A stretch of DNA of 62,000 nucleotides from Phoronis australis (GCA_002633005.1 NMRA01000348.1:173065-235064); one strand, 5' to 3'. Counted from the stretch's first letter, positions 1-12,188 are shown. Notes: a model not told the origin generated them from the letters alone. Numbers and translations: made by a program.

Positions 1-658
1 GAAACTCCAAGTTCATATTCGACACTCGAATCTTCGATTGACACTTCGTCCGGCATCCATTTATTTCTTGGTGCACCACACAAAATAAAAAATTAAGCTA
101 AAAAAATCTGTATTAAATTCAGTTCATTATAAAAAAATTCGATGCCATGGCGAAGGCTATTATTTGGGCTTAGGTTTCGAATGAAAGTGTTTGCGTAAAG
201 ATCCGTTTCATGAAGTTTTTAACAAAAATGAAGCGGAAATAGTGCCTTTAACGCCTCTTTTCTCGGATAGTATGAATGAAATTCTATCAAATGTGCCAGT
301 TCGAATTGATAGATGTATCCCTATGTGCTTTCTATTGTGAATAATTTCAAGGTATAGTAAAAAAATACCTGGTACAGTTTCGAAAATAATAATAATGGTA
401 ATGGTAACAGTAATGATGATAATAATAAAATGCTAATCAGAGGCTAATTTTACTCTACTTCTTGCTAGGCAAACCTAAAGTCATTTCTGCAATGTGATAC
501 AACATTTTTAAAAAAGTCTAAACTTGATCATTAACTTGAAGAGTCTTCAAGTCTATTTGACGCTAGTTTAAATCCGATGGCATGTAAAAGTGGCACACGT
601 CCTTACAACTCACAAGTAGCTTTGGACGACATTGGATTAGTTTCTTTCTTCTTTGCAG
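1..658. other. 5' flank / intron of gene A
   Basis: No exon is recognised before 659. An AAT/GGT-rich microsatellite sits at about 384-430. The stretch from about 420 to 658 is similar to 56970-57221 upstream of the equivalent exon of gene C, so the A/C duplication extends at least this far left. The upstream part of gene A lies outside the window. Confidence 0.6.
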
Positions 659-820
659 CTGACGGACAATGGACAACATGGCAACCGTGGTCGCACTGTA
701 ATGTCACTTGTGGTAATGGTATTCGTGAAAGGAAGCGCTGGTGTGACAATCCTCGACCAGAAGGTGGATCGCAGTGTGTTGGGGTCAAGGAAGAAATCGA
801 GAGTTGTTCTGTTTGCTACA
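659..820 (+). CDS. Gene A exon: thrombospondin type 1 (TSP1) domain 1
   Basis: This is one module of a secreted or ectodomain mosaic protein; TSP1 repeats bind matrix, glycans or protein partners. The exon runs from a pyrimidine-rich acceptor (TTCTTTGCAG) to donor A|GTACGT, with phase-1 introns on both sides. It encodes 54 residues with the W-x-x-W-x-x-W stack (WTTWQPW), six cysteines, and CNVTCGNG, which fits the C-x-x-T-C-x-x-G O-fucosylation site of TSP1 repeats. The near-identical exon in gene C is 57222-57383. The first exon of gene A is outside the window, so this piece is internal to the protein. Confidence 0.88.
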
Positions 821-1920
821 GTACGTGATATTCGAATTTTTTTTTCAGATTTTGAGCTGTAACAATCGGAGAGCACAGACATCTGCCAATCAAAGCATGC
901 ATGTCTGTCACAATGCGGATTTGGTTTGCGCATCGCGGATGCAAAGCATATCAACAGGATAATTACAAGTTATAGAAATGTGTACTTGCAAACAGGTTAA
1001 ATAAAATTATATTTTGTAAATAGCCCAAGCGAAGATGAAAAGTGTCACTGAAAGTGTGCCAATCGGTAACTTCTGTTTCACGTACTGTCATTTCCGTTTT
1101 TAGTCATCCTTTACGCGAAACTGTTCGGCTTGAGCCTGCAAAGGTACATGTAATTAGGCGGCATTTACCCATTCAATTGTATTTAAACGACTGTTAAGTC
1201 CATCTCACCCAGGGTTGCTCTTAGGTCCAGAATCTATAAATATTGAATTCTGCCCATTAATTGTACCATGTTTATCGAATTACACATATAAAATGATTTT
1301 AATGTAACTTCAGTCTCTTTTAGGGGAAACGTTGCATTAGTGAGCGTGTTTTGGGACAGGTTCGCATATGTTCCTTATTCTGTGTGGTGTTTTGAGCCTT
1401 TTTAGTCTATAAAAACTATATTTCGTAATTATTTAAACCGAAAGTGTGGAGTACTACTTCTTGCGGAAGTGATCAAGTCCTACACTGCAAACATGTCTGA
1501 GCGGCTAAATCACTGTTGTTGGTTTACCTGTTCAGTGTCTGACATCATTGCGCACTGGCAAATTATCATGTATTGGGGCTTGAATTGGAAAGCGGACGGG
1601 TGGTGCGGCCAGTGAGTACAGTTATCAGAACGCAAACGCGAAAGAACACTGTTTCCGGAGCCTCTTCACTGCATTACATTTCCGTTTTTAGTGTAATCGA
1701 TATTTTTGATAATTTTAATTTTCACGGAAATCAAATAAAAAGTTCCAAAGTATCCTACAGTAAACAAAATATACAGAATTGGCTTAAAATGGCAATATTC
1801 CCGTTTCACCCTTTCTATCATTAATTATTCTAATGGAAATTCTAAAAAGAATTCATCGGAAATCATTTTATTGTTTTTCGTAACAGCTTTTGGAAAATAA
1901 TAAAATTGCCACATTTTTAG
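821..1920 (+). other. Gene A intron
   Basis: No coding module is seen. The sequence is alignable by eye to the intron at 57384-58473, with small indels, as expected if the whole TSP1-WSC-TSP1 block was duplicated as genomic DNA. Confidence 0.6.
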
Positions 1921-2208
1921 GAATATCTGGATGCTTTCGACACAAACCCGACGGCCTAAACGGATTCCACGATTTGAAAAATCTAGCGTACTGGAGACAG
2001 TCAAACACACGCATGAGTTGTAGACACGAGTGTCGTAACCTAGGATATAAATATGCCGGCTTGTACTTTGCTGCCGTGTGTCGCTGTGGAAATGAGTTCG
2101 GTAGATATGGTCAGCTGAATGACTCAGAATGTTCTCTGCCATGTAAAGGAGACTCCACAGAGACGTGCGGAGGTCCTGGTGGACATTTTGTTTTGGAGGC
2201 AGTGATTG
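1921..2208 (+). CDS. Gene A exon: WSC domain
   Basis: WSC is an eight-cysteine, putative carbohydrate-binding module found in fungal stress sensors, polycystin-1 and many invertebrate ectodomain proteins. The exon (acceptor ATTTTTAG, donor G|GTAAGG, phase 1-1) encodes 96 residues. The expected order is visible: GCF at the start, SCRHEC, CRCG, a C-x3-C pair, and ETCGG near the end. All eight cysteines are present. The paralogous exon at 58474-58761 has the same length (288 nt) and only scattered replacements, mostly in the first third after GCF. Confidence 0.88.
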
Positions 2209-4939
2209 GTAAGGACATGCATATTACTACTAATTTAAAGTATTTTTCCATGTGATGGCCTTGTGGATATTTATAAGAAGGAGGATTGGAGTCTGGTGAA
2301 AAGGCAGACCAGATATTTAACGGATTTTCCACAAATGCCAAGCAACCCGGGCAATACAACTCACGCCATTGCAGAAATCTCCCGTTTGGTCAATTTAAAT
2401 TCCAGGCGACTGCGGTTTCTAAATCGAGGGTAGTCGGAATATTGGTGTAGTGTATTTAATAAGCGTTCCCGTGCTATTTTGTCCGGCATCACGACTCGCA
2501 AGCCGCTATCAATTATGTTCAATGAATTACTTAAACTGTTCATCAACGGGTACCTAAAACCTGAAACCTTTCCATAAAGCGTCTGTTTTGGCTTAAAATG
2601 TTATCGTATTTCTTCGAGTAAGATGATTGCAGCTTGATCTTTTGTGAGGAATTTAATTTCAGAAGTCAAACAGTTTAGAAAATCACCAGATTTATTCCAT
2701 TATATATAATTTATCCATTGGTTTATTTGCCAATGCGGTATCTCAGCAGCTGCTCTCAATAGGACCTTCTATCAGAGTTTGTGGTTCCAGAGCAATGCTT
2801 GTTGGGTACGTAACAAAGCCTTTTTGAGAACAGGTCGGCCTAAGTTTGGAAGTCGTGGAACTGAGTTTACAGTTCCCTGACTCGTTTTCATGATTGAAAC
2901 CAAATATGAGTGCGTGAAGAGTGTTATTCGGGTAACAGGTCCATGAGTCATTTTTATAAATGAGGAGCTAAGAGTGCGTGAGCCGTGTTGTTCGGGTGAC
3001 TTAAAAGGCATCACGTCAGCCTTCCTGTAAAAAATAGCGTAACATTAACGTGTAATGAAAATGTTAATATTCTGGATAGTCGTGCAAGACCAACATGGGT
3101 AGGCAAGACTACTCTGGTACCCACGGTAGACTATAATCCATCCTAAGTAACCTGTGCTCTACGAGAATTCTGATTGGCGGATTTGATTTGGGCGGCTAGT
3201 CGGCACTGCAGGACATTTGAGATTGGATTGTTATTGTTGAATCACTTCTGTTTTTGTCCGAAACATGCATTTTGTGGGAGGCATCTCCTTACTCTGGTCG
3301 CTTCTATTGCATTAATAGTTTGCTAATGTCTGCAAGGGTGAAGCAATTAATAATTTCGATAAGCCCCTCTGTGCATGTCAATGCCGGTTCGTGTGACGAT
3401 ACCATATTCGAACGTGTACAGGCGTCTTTCACGAGCTTCAATATGTCGGGTGTACCAAAAACGTCCAAGATTCATAGGGTTGCATCTCCAACAGTTCTGA
3501 GGGTATGTTGTTGAAGTTTCACAGTTAAAATTTGGCACATTTGTTGAAAAATAACTGAATTTTTGTCTTCGTAGATTTTTAAATTTTCACGCGAAACACC
3601 GAATTGGAAATGACAGATCAAAAATAAAGATCACGCAGACTACCAATAGACGAATTACATATACGATTCGAAAAATTGCCTACGTTTTACCAGTTTTTAA
3701 TTAAGCAAGAACTCTTCGCTGGATTCTGTGGAGTCTGGTTGATTTCAGTCGAGTGCCTTACCCTAGTAACATTTCAAGGAAATTTTGGTACCCTCATGTA
3801 TCTAAATTCTCGAATAGCCGTCAGGTAATAACGACTGCGATCAATCCACGCCTGTAGTCACTTACTGAAACCGCGAGTGCGCGAGACCGGCTCCGAAATC
3901 AATCTGTTGCCAAAGCGACGTGTTGAACAGAGCTAGAACTCCAGCTATTACTCTAGATAAGTATTTACAGGGATATTGACAACTAAAAACTCGTAACTGT
4001 TGTGAAAATAATACCGCTACTTCCCGCTATGGTTTTGTAGTTCGAAAATGTGTGGAACAATCGAAATTGGTTTCACTTTCGTGTAATTTTTAAGCAGGTC
4101 ATACAAACCCTCAAACTGGATTTCTTGTCAATTCACCAAGCAGGGTGGTCACCAGCTCCTGCTTTACATTGATGAAGCACTCTTGGCGACAGTGCCTTTC
4201 TCTAAGCCGCTTTGTGTTCCTGTAAAGCACCCTGAGCGCTGTTTAGGAAACAACGATTTCTTAAAACCAATTTTTGTTCTCGAATGCCCATGGGCGTTAT
4301 TTCTTCCTTCTTTTCCGAGAAGCGTTCGTGGGTGCTTTGTTAGTGATGGGTGCTTTATCGGTAATACCCGGTACCGCCTAATTTGGTGCGTGAGCTTCGC
4401 TTTGTACTGGAGACTGGAGTGTAAACAGTCACACATGCTGTTCAAGTCTCGTTTCGGAGAGAGATTGATATTCATGAGATCTATATTGAGAATGACATGT
4501 ATGAAACTAATATGTACGTATACTTAAAAAAACTGTAACAATTGTTTAAACCTGAAAGATTTTCCACGTTATGATCCAATCTAAACCTGTCATGGACAAC
4601 GAGAAGCGGACTCGTTCTTTTTAATCTATCAAAGAATCAGTTAATTAGGGCCACTTTGTTAAAATACGTTTTGTATGATAGATCTTAATAAATGTTTCTT
4701 TCTATACTGGTGCGTCATGTTCAGTTTTGGAAAAGGCATCTTTTGAAAAATGTAACACGCTGGTCACCCTGAGTCCCGGTCGACACTACATGTAATTTCC
4801 AAGCCAACAGGTCAAACACAATGCCGCAATGACCCTCTTGGCGCAATTTCGTAACTGATTTTCAGCTCAACAGGCCGTGTACGCTAACAATAACCGGAAC
4901 CAATTTTCTAATCCGAGCTTTTGCTCTCATTTATTCCAG
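2209..4939 (+). other. Gene A intron, 2.7 kb
   Basis: No exon is recognised. It matches the intron 58762-61773 of gene C over most of its length. An imperfect direct repeat of roughly 60-70 bp lies at about 2885-3000 (the GAGTGCGTGA ... TTCGGGT motif occurs twice), where gene C has one copy. Gene C carries extra sequence of roughly 285 bp (about 59410-59690) that is absent here near 2776. Confidence 0.6.
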
Positions 4940-5119
4940 TAAACGGCACGTGGTCTAATTGGGGAAATTGGACTGCCTGCAGTGCTACGTGTGGCGGAAA
5001 CGGATACCGTAACCGCACGAGGACCTGCACCAACCCGCCACCTGATCCTGGACTGGGCCTGGACTGCGAAGGGCCCAATAACGAAACTCAGACGTGCACG
5101 GCACCGAACGACTGTCCAG
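4940..5119 (+). CDS. Gene A exon: TSP1 domain 2
   Basis: The exon follows acceptor TTTATTCCAG and ends at donor G|GTCAGA, phase 1-1, 60 residues. It shows [22 protein letters not shown] and three more cysteines, so six in all, with several N-x-S/T glycosylation sequons. The copy in gene C (61774-61953) has the same length and differs at only a few residues. TSP1 modules of this form occur in hemicentin, semaphorin 5 and many invertebrate mosaic proteins, so the domain alone does not identify the gene. Confidence 0.88.
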
Positions 5120-6149
5120 GTCAGATTTAAGATTCTAGATAAGAGCCTACGCAAATGCTATCGAACTCTGTCTTTCACCTTCCGTATAATGCCAGATGCC
5201 TGCTCCCGTAATCTTAGTTTCAATTGTTTTTGTGTGGTGAATCAATGCAAACAAAATTTGCAAGTCAAACAGAACATAATTGGTCTGAAGACTTGGGACT
5301 CGTTGTTATTTTGACCACTTACAAGTTTTTCTGCGTTGAGCCAATGCCAAATTTGACGTACATGTATACGTATCTTACCATTTCTTTTGGTGGTTACAAA
5401 AGGTGACCTGACGCTGAAGGCTGTTTGTTTTTTTCCAAACACCATAAGAGAGCATCCGCGAGAAATTGCAAAACAAAAGTCTAACTCGCTTATTATATGA
5501 CATACACAACTAACATCACGAGAGCAGACCGGTTTGTTGCTAATCCGGTAAGAAATTTGAAATTGCAATGTTTAAGGTAACGATTTGCCCACTCACGTGG
5601 TTCTTCAAAACGGTATTGCCATGAGTCAACTGGCATTTCCCTTATATGGACATGATCAGATTTGTTACCGAAGCAGGCATTTTTGTGATTATTGAAAGGT
5701 GAGATAAACTTCCTGCAACAACTAGCTTTTACATGAGATAAGAAACAACAAAATCCGCTGTTTTTGTTTCATTGTAAACGGCAAAGGTTGCAGGTTAGAT
5801 TTCGAGCTGAGGACGCTCTCAGAAAATCATTTTTTGCCAATAACTTTAACATAATTCTCTTGTAAAACCCAAAAGAGTTTTTGTTGGGCCAATGTTTAGC
5901 GCCACCTACTATACAAATGCATCGTTGATCTGCGTTGTAAATCCATGCTTACACTATCATTTTCAAACAATTAATGACTGTGGGACAAATTGGCGGACTC
6001 TCGTTGTGATTTCATGTTCCAATGCCCCATTTGGCTGTCAATACCAAACAATATGGCCCCCTTTCCAACGAAGCTGGATCAGACTGAAGACTCTTTCCAG
6101 TTCTTAAAACAGGGAAGAATTTTATTCCGAATTCTTGTTATTTTCCCAG
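5120..6149 (+). other. Gene A intron
   Basis: About 1 kb with no recognised coding module or repeat. Open frames here lack domain signatures and splice sites. Confidence 0.5.
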
Positions 6150-6320
6150 TGAACGGAAGTTGGTCCTCATGGTTCAACTGGACCTGTGCAGTCACGTGCG
6201 GAGCAGGAAACGCTACACGATTTCGTCAGTGCAACAACCCGGCACCAGCCCACGGAGGCAGCAACTGTTCCGGTGCTGCCATTGAAACTGCACCATGCAG
6301 TGGACTGTCGGCATGTCCAA
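6150..6320 (+). CDS. Gene A exon: TSP1 domain 3
   Basis: Acceptor TTTTCCCAG, donor A|GTAAGA, phase 1-1, 57 residues. The module begins NGSWSSWFNW and carries VTCGAG, a RFRQC core and three later cysteines, the last in ACPS. The spacing before VTCGAG is shortened (WTCAVTC), leaving the first two cysteines in canonical C-x3-C spacing but without the usual S after the first cysteine. It is followed in phase by two more TSP1 exons, giving four TSP1 modules in a row after the WSC module. Confidence 0.86.
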
Positions 6321-7434
6321 GTAAGATATTACGTACTCCGTACATGCATGTATTTAGGCCCCTGCGCCTAAAAGTTGCATGTGAAGCTGCGCCTACCTAA
6401 TCAGGTTCATGAGACTACAGATAATAGTCTGCGCCAAAAACTGGGAAGCATATTGTAAAATATATGAATGACTTCTTACCTATCTGTTACTATGACATGT
6501 TAAACATAGTCCTGTAGTATCATTTTCACTAACTGTTATTTGCAAACGAAAAGTATTGGTCTTGGGCAAAAGACAATAATATCATAAGTCAAACACATAT
6601 ACGATGGATTGTCCGACTATCGTAGTAACCTATGGATATGAGTGGAGCTAAATCACATTCTTCTACAGTATATGCAAAGCACTAGAGATCAAAATTTATT
6701 TGAAAAACTCACTATTCTGATTCAAAATGTATGCTTTGTGCGAGTGGGTGTGTCCCCAGGCTATGCAACGGGTAGGTGCGGATCCAGGGTTACAATCAGA
6801 GGGGAGCATGACAATGGACATACAAAGGTGACGGGCGCTAGTACATGTTTTCCTTTTTGACGGCCTGCATAGCTTCTTTGTATCTTTTGAATCAGGCCTG
6901 ACTGATGGACATGAAGTTTTAGTGGAACCATTTTGTTAGGTTAATAGTAAACACTATTATACTGCTTTGAACTATGCCGCCTGTTTCTAAATCAAATGCC
7001 ATAATCTTGTGATAGTATGTAGATGTATGCACTTGATGATATCGTGTCCATATAGTCAGATGAGCCTGACAGGTGCAAATGAACCCCTCCTTTACCGGCA
7101 ATTGTCTTACGCGTCCGCTGGAAGAGCGGCCCACTGAATGCTTCAGGTTCCCTCAGACTCATCCACGTCAATGCTGTTTCTAAGTGACCTTGTACGGCCT
7201 GTGACCGAATGAGGACCTGAGAAGTGGCAAAAAGATGTTGTCTGATGGATGAGGGCAAGGGGTGGAGAGGTACACCAGCCAGTTGCACCTACCCGTTATA
7301 ACACACTATAGCGTCTCAGGCTACGGGAATGGATAAAACAGCCCCCTACAGCCCCTTTCGGTAGTGACCATCGCCTGCAACTAAATAGTTATGGTCTAGA
7401 TTCATCTGTTGAGGATTCGTAGTTTTCATTTCAG
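6321..7434 (+). other. Gene A intron
   Basis: About 1.1 kb without recognised coding content. The short frames on both strands lack domain motifs. Confidence 0.5.
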
Positions 7435-7608
7435 TTCATGGAAACTGGACTGATTGGAGCTCTTGGTCGAACTGTTCAGAGACAGTGTGCCACAAATCTG
7501 GTTCCATTATTCGCTACCGGAACTGTACTAATCCGGCGCCTGCGCTCGGAGGAGACAGCTGTAGTGGAGGGTCTTCGGAAACCGTTACCTGTACTGTATT
7601 ATGCCCCG
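7435..7608 (+). CDS. Gene A exon: TSP1 domain 4 (divergent)
   Basis: This exon is easy to miss because its frame is short and has no internal start codon. Acceptor TTTTCATTTCAG and donor G|GTTTGT keep phase 1-1. It encodes 58 residues beginning HGNWTDWSSWSNC, with a basic RYRNC core, NPAPALGGDSC and a terminal LCP. The signature is unusual: CSETVC replaces CSxTC, so one residue is inserted between the first two cysteines, and the normal G after the second is H. The O-fucosylation motif is therefore lost. The donor (GTTTGT) is weaker than those of neighbouring exons. Confidence 0.75.
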
Positions 7609-8036
7609 GTTTGTATTCTTATTGCATTTTGATTCCGTTAAAATTCATTGTGACTTGAATGATTTGTCGAACAATTTACTATACACGTAATTATACCATT
7701 GTGCTCGCCAACTACTCACAAATACCATAATGCAATGCTTCTACGTCTACTCTACTATGGTTGACGCCTTCTCTCGCCATTAACTTATTTTCAAGCATTT
7801 CTTTGAAAATTAGTTCCAAATCTGTTTTCACAAATCTTAGACATTTATCTTAACAGAGTTTAAATAATAACCCTGGTACAAATATTCTTTGGTCTTTTCG
7901 GCAGACCCGCGGTCAAACAGGCTGAATTCGCTATTGTCTCGTATATACTATCGGCGTTTTATCGTTTAGTGAGTCCTGTCGCCTGCAGTTGGCTACCTTT
8001 CACATGTACATGTGTATGTGGGTTCACGAATTTCAG
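7609..8036 (+). other. Gene A intron
   Basis: A 428-bp intron with nothing recognised apart from a TACATGTG-type simple repeat just before the acceptor. Confidence 0.5.
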
Positions 8037-8207
8037 TGAATGGCAACTGGACTATTTGGTCAGAGTGGGGCAACTGTTCTGTGTCATGCGGCGAAGGTGT
8101 GCGACTAAAAACACGGAGATGCACGAATCCAGCCCCGAAAAATGGCGGACTAAACTGCACGGGCGATAAAATGGAGTCAGAAACGTGCAACAACTCAACG
8201 TGTCCAA
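8037..8207 (+). CDS. Gene A exon: TSP1 domain 5 (last one found)
   Basis: Acceptor GAATTTCAG, donor A|GTAAGC, phase 1-1, 57 residues. It shows NGNWTIWSEW, CSVSCGEG (a good O-fucose site), a TRRC core, NPAPKNGGLNC and a terminal STCPS, so all six cysteines are present. The donor implies at least one more exon. None was found before the repeat block that starts at 8707, nor between 15.2 kb and the next signal-peptide exon, so the 3' end of gene A is missing from my model. Confidence 0.86.
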
Positions 8208-8706
8208 GTAAGCGTTCTAAATGGAAGTGAACTTGTTGGGCATTATACACATGTACGTAAAAATAATGTGATCTTCAATCATTCTATAAGTGTGGAACTT
8301 CATTTGTTGAAAATAAGCCTTAAAGCTATATGTGCATTTAACAGGATTGGTCTTCATATTTACCTTGCGGCTCAAAACGACATGATAGGTAAGTACAGTG
8401 AATGAGTCTGGTGAAGACAAGGCACTGCTCTAAACGTCTTTCCAGTTTCCTTCGTGTGATGCTACTTGAGTGTGTGACAGGATCTGGATGCCGAGTAGCG
8501 CTTGGGTATTGTGTGGTCCGGAGTAGTAGTGTGTAAATACTTCAATTATTTTGAACTACTTCTTTCGACATTTCCTCTTGTCGCCAAAATTGCCATGAAA
8601 AGAATACTATGTAGATACCTAACCGGTCGATTTTGAGCAACTCGACTGGTTTAGGCACAACAGAATAGGCGGGTTCAGATCAAAAACTGCTGATGTTATT
8701 GCTCCC
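8208..8706. other. Unassigned sequence after gene A
   Basis: No terminal exon, stop codon in phase, transmembrane segment or polyadenylation signal could be tied to gene A here. Confidence 0.4.
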
Positions 8707-9134
8707 TAGATAATGAGACCATCACAAACACACTCGGGGCAACAACAGTATTTTTATATTTTTGTTTTGACAGTTTGTAAAAAGTATATTTGAATATTTT
8801 GTGAAAAGCACACGCAATTAGATTTTTGAACTTTGAAGTTATACAGGGAATGTGACTTTTACAACTCAAAACATTTGTGTTATATTGCAATAACGTATAC
8901 CTCACAATTCTGCTGGGTGTGTAACATAATTGGGCCAATTATCAAACCACAGTCGACAGTGAGAACGCAGATTAAAGTCAGCATATGGACTGTAGACTCT
9001 ACACTGGGATAGCACCGTGTAATGCTGGTTGAATGCTACACAACCATGAAAAGTAATTAGGCTTTGTTTTGTGGACATCGATTTAAGACATAAATCAGAA
9101 ATATTATCTTGTGATTTGAGCAAATCGTACACAA

Positions 9135-10022
9135 CTGGAGGCTATCCTGAAGGACATCACGTTAGAAAACATGGACAGAGACAACCCCACCACCACCTGG
9201 ACCCGAGTTTATAGTGTTGGCTCTGCTGAAAATGAGGGAGGTGCTATATTCATCAAATACCCAGACGGCAGCTTTCTGCGAAAGCCCATTGCCACAGGCC
9301 TTCACTCCACCAACTAAAGAGCTGAGGCAAATGCCCTGTACCTCGCAGCCCAGACAATCAACCAGCAAACGAGACTCCCGGATCAGACAGTCTTCCTCAC
9401 AGACTGCCGATCTCTCCCGCAGAGCCTCAAGACGAGATATAGAAAACAGATCCTGGAATACATCAAGCAGGAGATGCACATTCTCAGCAGCAAAACCCCC
9501 TTTGTGCTGCAATGGATTCCCTCCCACTGCGGCATCAGCAGCAACGAGGAATCAGACAGACTGTCCAAGGCAGGAAGCAAATTGGAGCTGACGACGCACC
9601 CATCTTCATATGGAGAATTAAAAAACCCTTACACGAAGTCACTTTAGAAATGCCTAGAAGGTGCGCCTACGTCTAGGGACTGAAGAAGACTACAGTATAT
9701 CCACCAACTTGACCGGCAAGAACAAGTCACTATTTTCATTTTAACAACTGGCCAGTACCAGCTGCTCTCGTGCATGCATCGCCTGAATATCTCTCACACA
9801 GACGAGTGCCCCTGTGGCACTTCCCCCAGACACCTGAGCATTTAATGCAGAGTTGCCTACTTTCGATACCCTAAGGCGCCAGACATGGCCCAGTCCGGTG
9901 GAACTCAAGGTAAAACTGTGGGAACCGACGGCATCGTTGCGGCGAACTACGGACTTCGCCCAGAAGACGAGACTGACTATCTAAGCTACATGGCCGGGAA
10001 TGCCAAAGAAGAAGAAGAAGAA
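9135..10022 (+). pseudogene. LINE fragment: RNase H domain, copy 1
   Basis: This is the C-terminal part of a non-LTR retrotransposon polyprotein. The plus-strand frame gives a type I RNase H with the four acidic positions in DGS, RAEANAL, TDCRS and a terminal NEESDRL, then the LQWIPSHCGI motif. A C-terminal zinc-type segment follows (LNISHTDECPCG). Stops interrupt the frame: TAA just before RAEANAL and TAG after the TKSL segment, plus a shift near 9630. No reverse transcriptase or endonuclease remains in place, so it is 5'-truncated and dead. The large minus-strand frames here are antisense shadows. Confidence 0.8.
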
Positions 10023-11430
10023 GATCTTACGTTTCACAAAACTTTTTCACTTGAGCGAAAGAGTAAACTCTTAGAGGATATCACTGTTAGTTACTGAAAT
10101 AATTCCTATAAATTATTTCTAGAATGCGAGGCGTTCTCTTGGCAGTTGTGAAGTGGGATCGTAAGACCAAATTTTTGTCTGAAGTTTCGAGTCATTTTCA
10201 TGAAACAGATCTTAGGGGCCTGTATTAACTTTACACAAGGCTCTCGTGAGGAATCCCTGGTACTCACGGTATCGGCGGGTAAGCTGCGCTTGTGGGGACA
10301 ATTCGATTAGGTCTATTTCAAAGTGTCTAAGCTTAGAGGATTTTCGGGATTGCGAAATCAACTGGTCTTGTCTGTCCAGTTCCCAAGTAAAACAGTTTCT
10401 CTTGGAAACATCCACCATGTTCGCGCAAACATCGCACTGGTTTCAGTATTAAACTTTGGGGGAGTCAAATAACATGGAAACCATCGTTCGACAAGTGCAT
10501 GAAAGGATTTCCATTTCAGCACTCTCTCCTCCTCGAGTACAACTCCAGTGTAATTATATCTTGATTATTCATGTTAGAAAAGAAGAAATAAAATGGGATT
10601 GGCTTAATTCATGAGCCTGTCAATTAACCTGTCAATTTCAATCTGAAAAAAGAGCCAATTTTAATCAATGAATATTTTTAATATACCCAACAACCTAAAA
10701 AATGTGCATTGTGTGAGCGATAGGATGCTCTTCTTTAACCATTACTAGCGTTGGTTTCTTTTGCTGCCGTGGATGGTCAGCACCGACTCACCAATGAAAA
10801 CTAGTGTGATCACCTGGTGCGCTTGTAATACATGGTGATATCTGGGGCAGAAGTGCGGGATTTCGCTTTCCTCCAAACATGGCAACCCTTAATGGACGAC
10901 ACCCATAAGATTAAATTTCATACTTTCAGTAAGAACCCATAAGTAAATTGAAGAGCCACGTCACCATGACATTGACACCTGCAAGTTAGAAGGTATCCCG
11001 GCGCCTTGAAGTAGGTTATTGGTGCCTTCCTCAAACCAGACCAATTTAAGAATTAGATGTTATGTTCATATAAGTTTCCATTTGTGTCGCTGGTACTTGC
11101 GAAAGTACTCTACGGAACGCAGCTCAGGATTTTGATTTGACGTACACAGAGGACTCCAGAAGCCAGGTGGCAGAGAAATCGGGCGCGTGTCGGACACAGA
11201 GAAAAATTACATAAGGACCATTCATACACAAGACACCTGAGTAAGGTGAAGAGTCCTCGGCCGAAGTGGGAAAATTGGAAACAGTTATCGTGGCAAAGTC
11301 TTATACACACCATGTGTCAAGACGGCTCAGGTTAAAGGTAAGTCATTTACTTAGTTAAAATAGCTTGTTGGTTTCGGTTAGGCTGATATTTCGCGACTTT
11401 GTTAGTCGCTTCACGATTCGGTAAGCTCGT

Positions 11431-11470
11431 GCGGGGGCGAACATTTCAGTGCTCGACGTTCGTCCCCCGC
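11431..11470. repeat. GC-rich hairpin in copy 1
   Basis: Inverted arms GCGGGGGCGAAC (11431-11442) and GTTCGTCCCCCGC (11458-11470) pair almost perfectly, with one bulged base and a 15-nt loop. The equivalent place in copy 2 (about 15025-15070) keeps the right arm but has a degraded left arm. A smaller GCGACT/AGTCGC stem lies about 30 bp upstream in both copies. The role is unknown; it may be a structural end of a mobile element. Confidence 0.5.
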
Positions 11471-11581
11471 GTTGTCTTCAGCACAAGTTAACATGGATTT
11501 CTACGGCGGCCTGTACGTTACACTTTTATAAACTGGTACTTTTCACCCCGGGTGCCGTAAAGCACCAAAAGCCGGTAACAC

Positions 11582-12120
11582 GTACGTCCAAAGGCCATCT
11601 CGTCCATTCTGCAGTGGACCCAGGCGTTCAATATTTTCCAGTCCATCCTGGTCCAGAAGTTTCCACAGGATGCCCCTAAGCTCCCAAAGTATTTGACCAT
11701 AGTTCATGACTGCAACACACACTACGGCCTTTCTGCAGCCTTGTTTTATGATACCCATTTCAGGAAATTTCGGTTTTCTTTCCCCTTGGAGTGGGACCAC
11801 ATCCACTGGGACCTGTGGCGCCAAGTTTGCCTCAAGTTCAACAAGATCCAACGCCACCCAACCAACAGTCAGTCCTTTCGTCAGGGCTCATCCACCTCCA
11901 CATTTTTTCGAGGTTCCCGTGCCCCAACCCCTAACCCCAACTCTTTCCCCACAGGTATCTGCTGGAAGTTCAACGACCAGTCCTGCAACCTTCCCCTCTG
12001 CCGATACCAGCATTGTTGTGGCTTCTGCGGCGCCAACCACCCAGCGCGGTCATGCACCGCCAAAACCACCAACCCACATGCCAGGTATCCCAACACCCGT
12101 AAAAGTAAGCAAACGTAAAC
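11582..12120 (+). pseudogene. DIRS-like retroelement gag-type fragment
   Basis: A continuous plus-strand frame of about 178 codons reads through QWTQAFNIFQSIL, LPKYLTIVHDC, LFYDTHFRKF and WDHIHWDLW. It then reaches a cysteine/histidine knuckle with the order GICWKFND, C-x4-C, QHCCGFCG, HPARSC. That layout is what I know from the first ORF of DIRS-type (tyrosine recombinase) retrotransposons in aquatic invertebrates. It starts right where the two 2.9 kb copies stop matching and ends at a TGA/TAA-rich tail. No reverse transcriptase or recombinase is present, so it is a fragment. Confidence 0.65.
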
Positions 12121-12188
12121 CTCTCCTTTCAGGTTATGACTCCCTCTCGACTACGGAGCTTATCAATGGTTTCTCTTTTGGTTTCAGA

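Larger units (their letters stand above)
8707..11576 (+). repeat. 2.9 kb block, copy 1 (of two direct copies)
   Basis: The block starts TAGATAATGAGACC and ends near GTAAAGCACCAAAAG. It aligns collinearly with 12190-15173 at roughly 95 percent by eye. It contains a decayed LINE RNase H fragment, AT-rich flanks and a strong hairpin near its right end. The second copy begins exactly after a single N, so the pair may be two haplotypes of one locus laid end to end rather than a true tandem repeat. Confidence 0.8.

Noticed and set aside
4164-4527. Overlapping open frames on both strands in the gene A intron
   Set aside because: The equivalent region of gene C (about 60960-61360) does not preserve either frame.
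9162-9527. Long minus-strand frames over the LINE fragments (also 12674-13111)
   Set aside because: Antisense shadows of the plus-strand RNase H domain.
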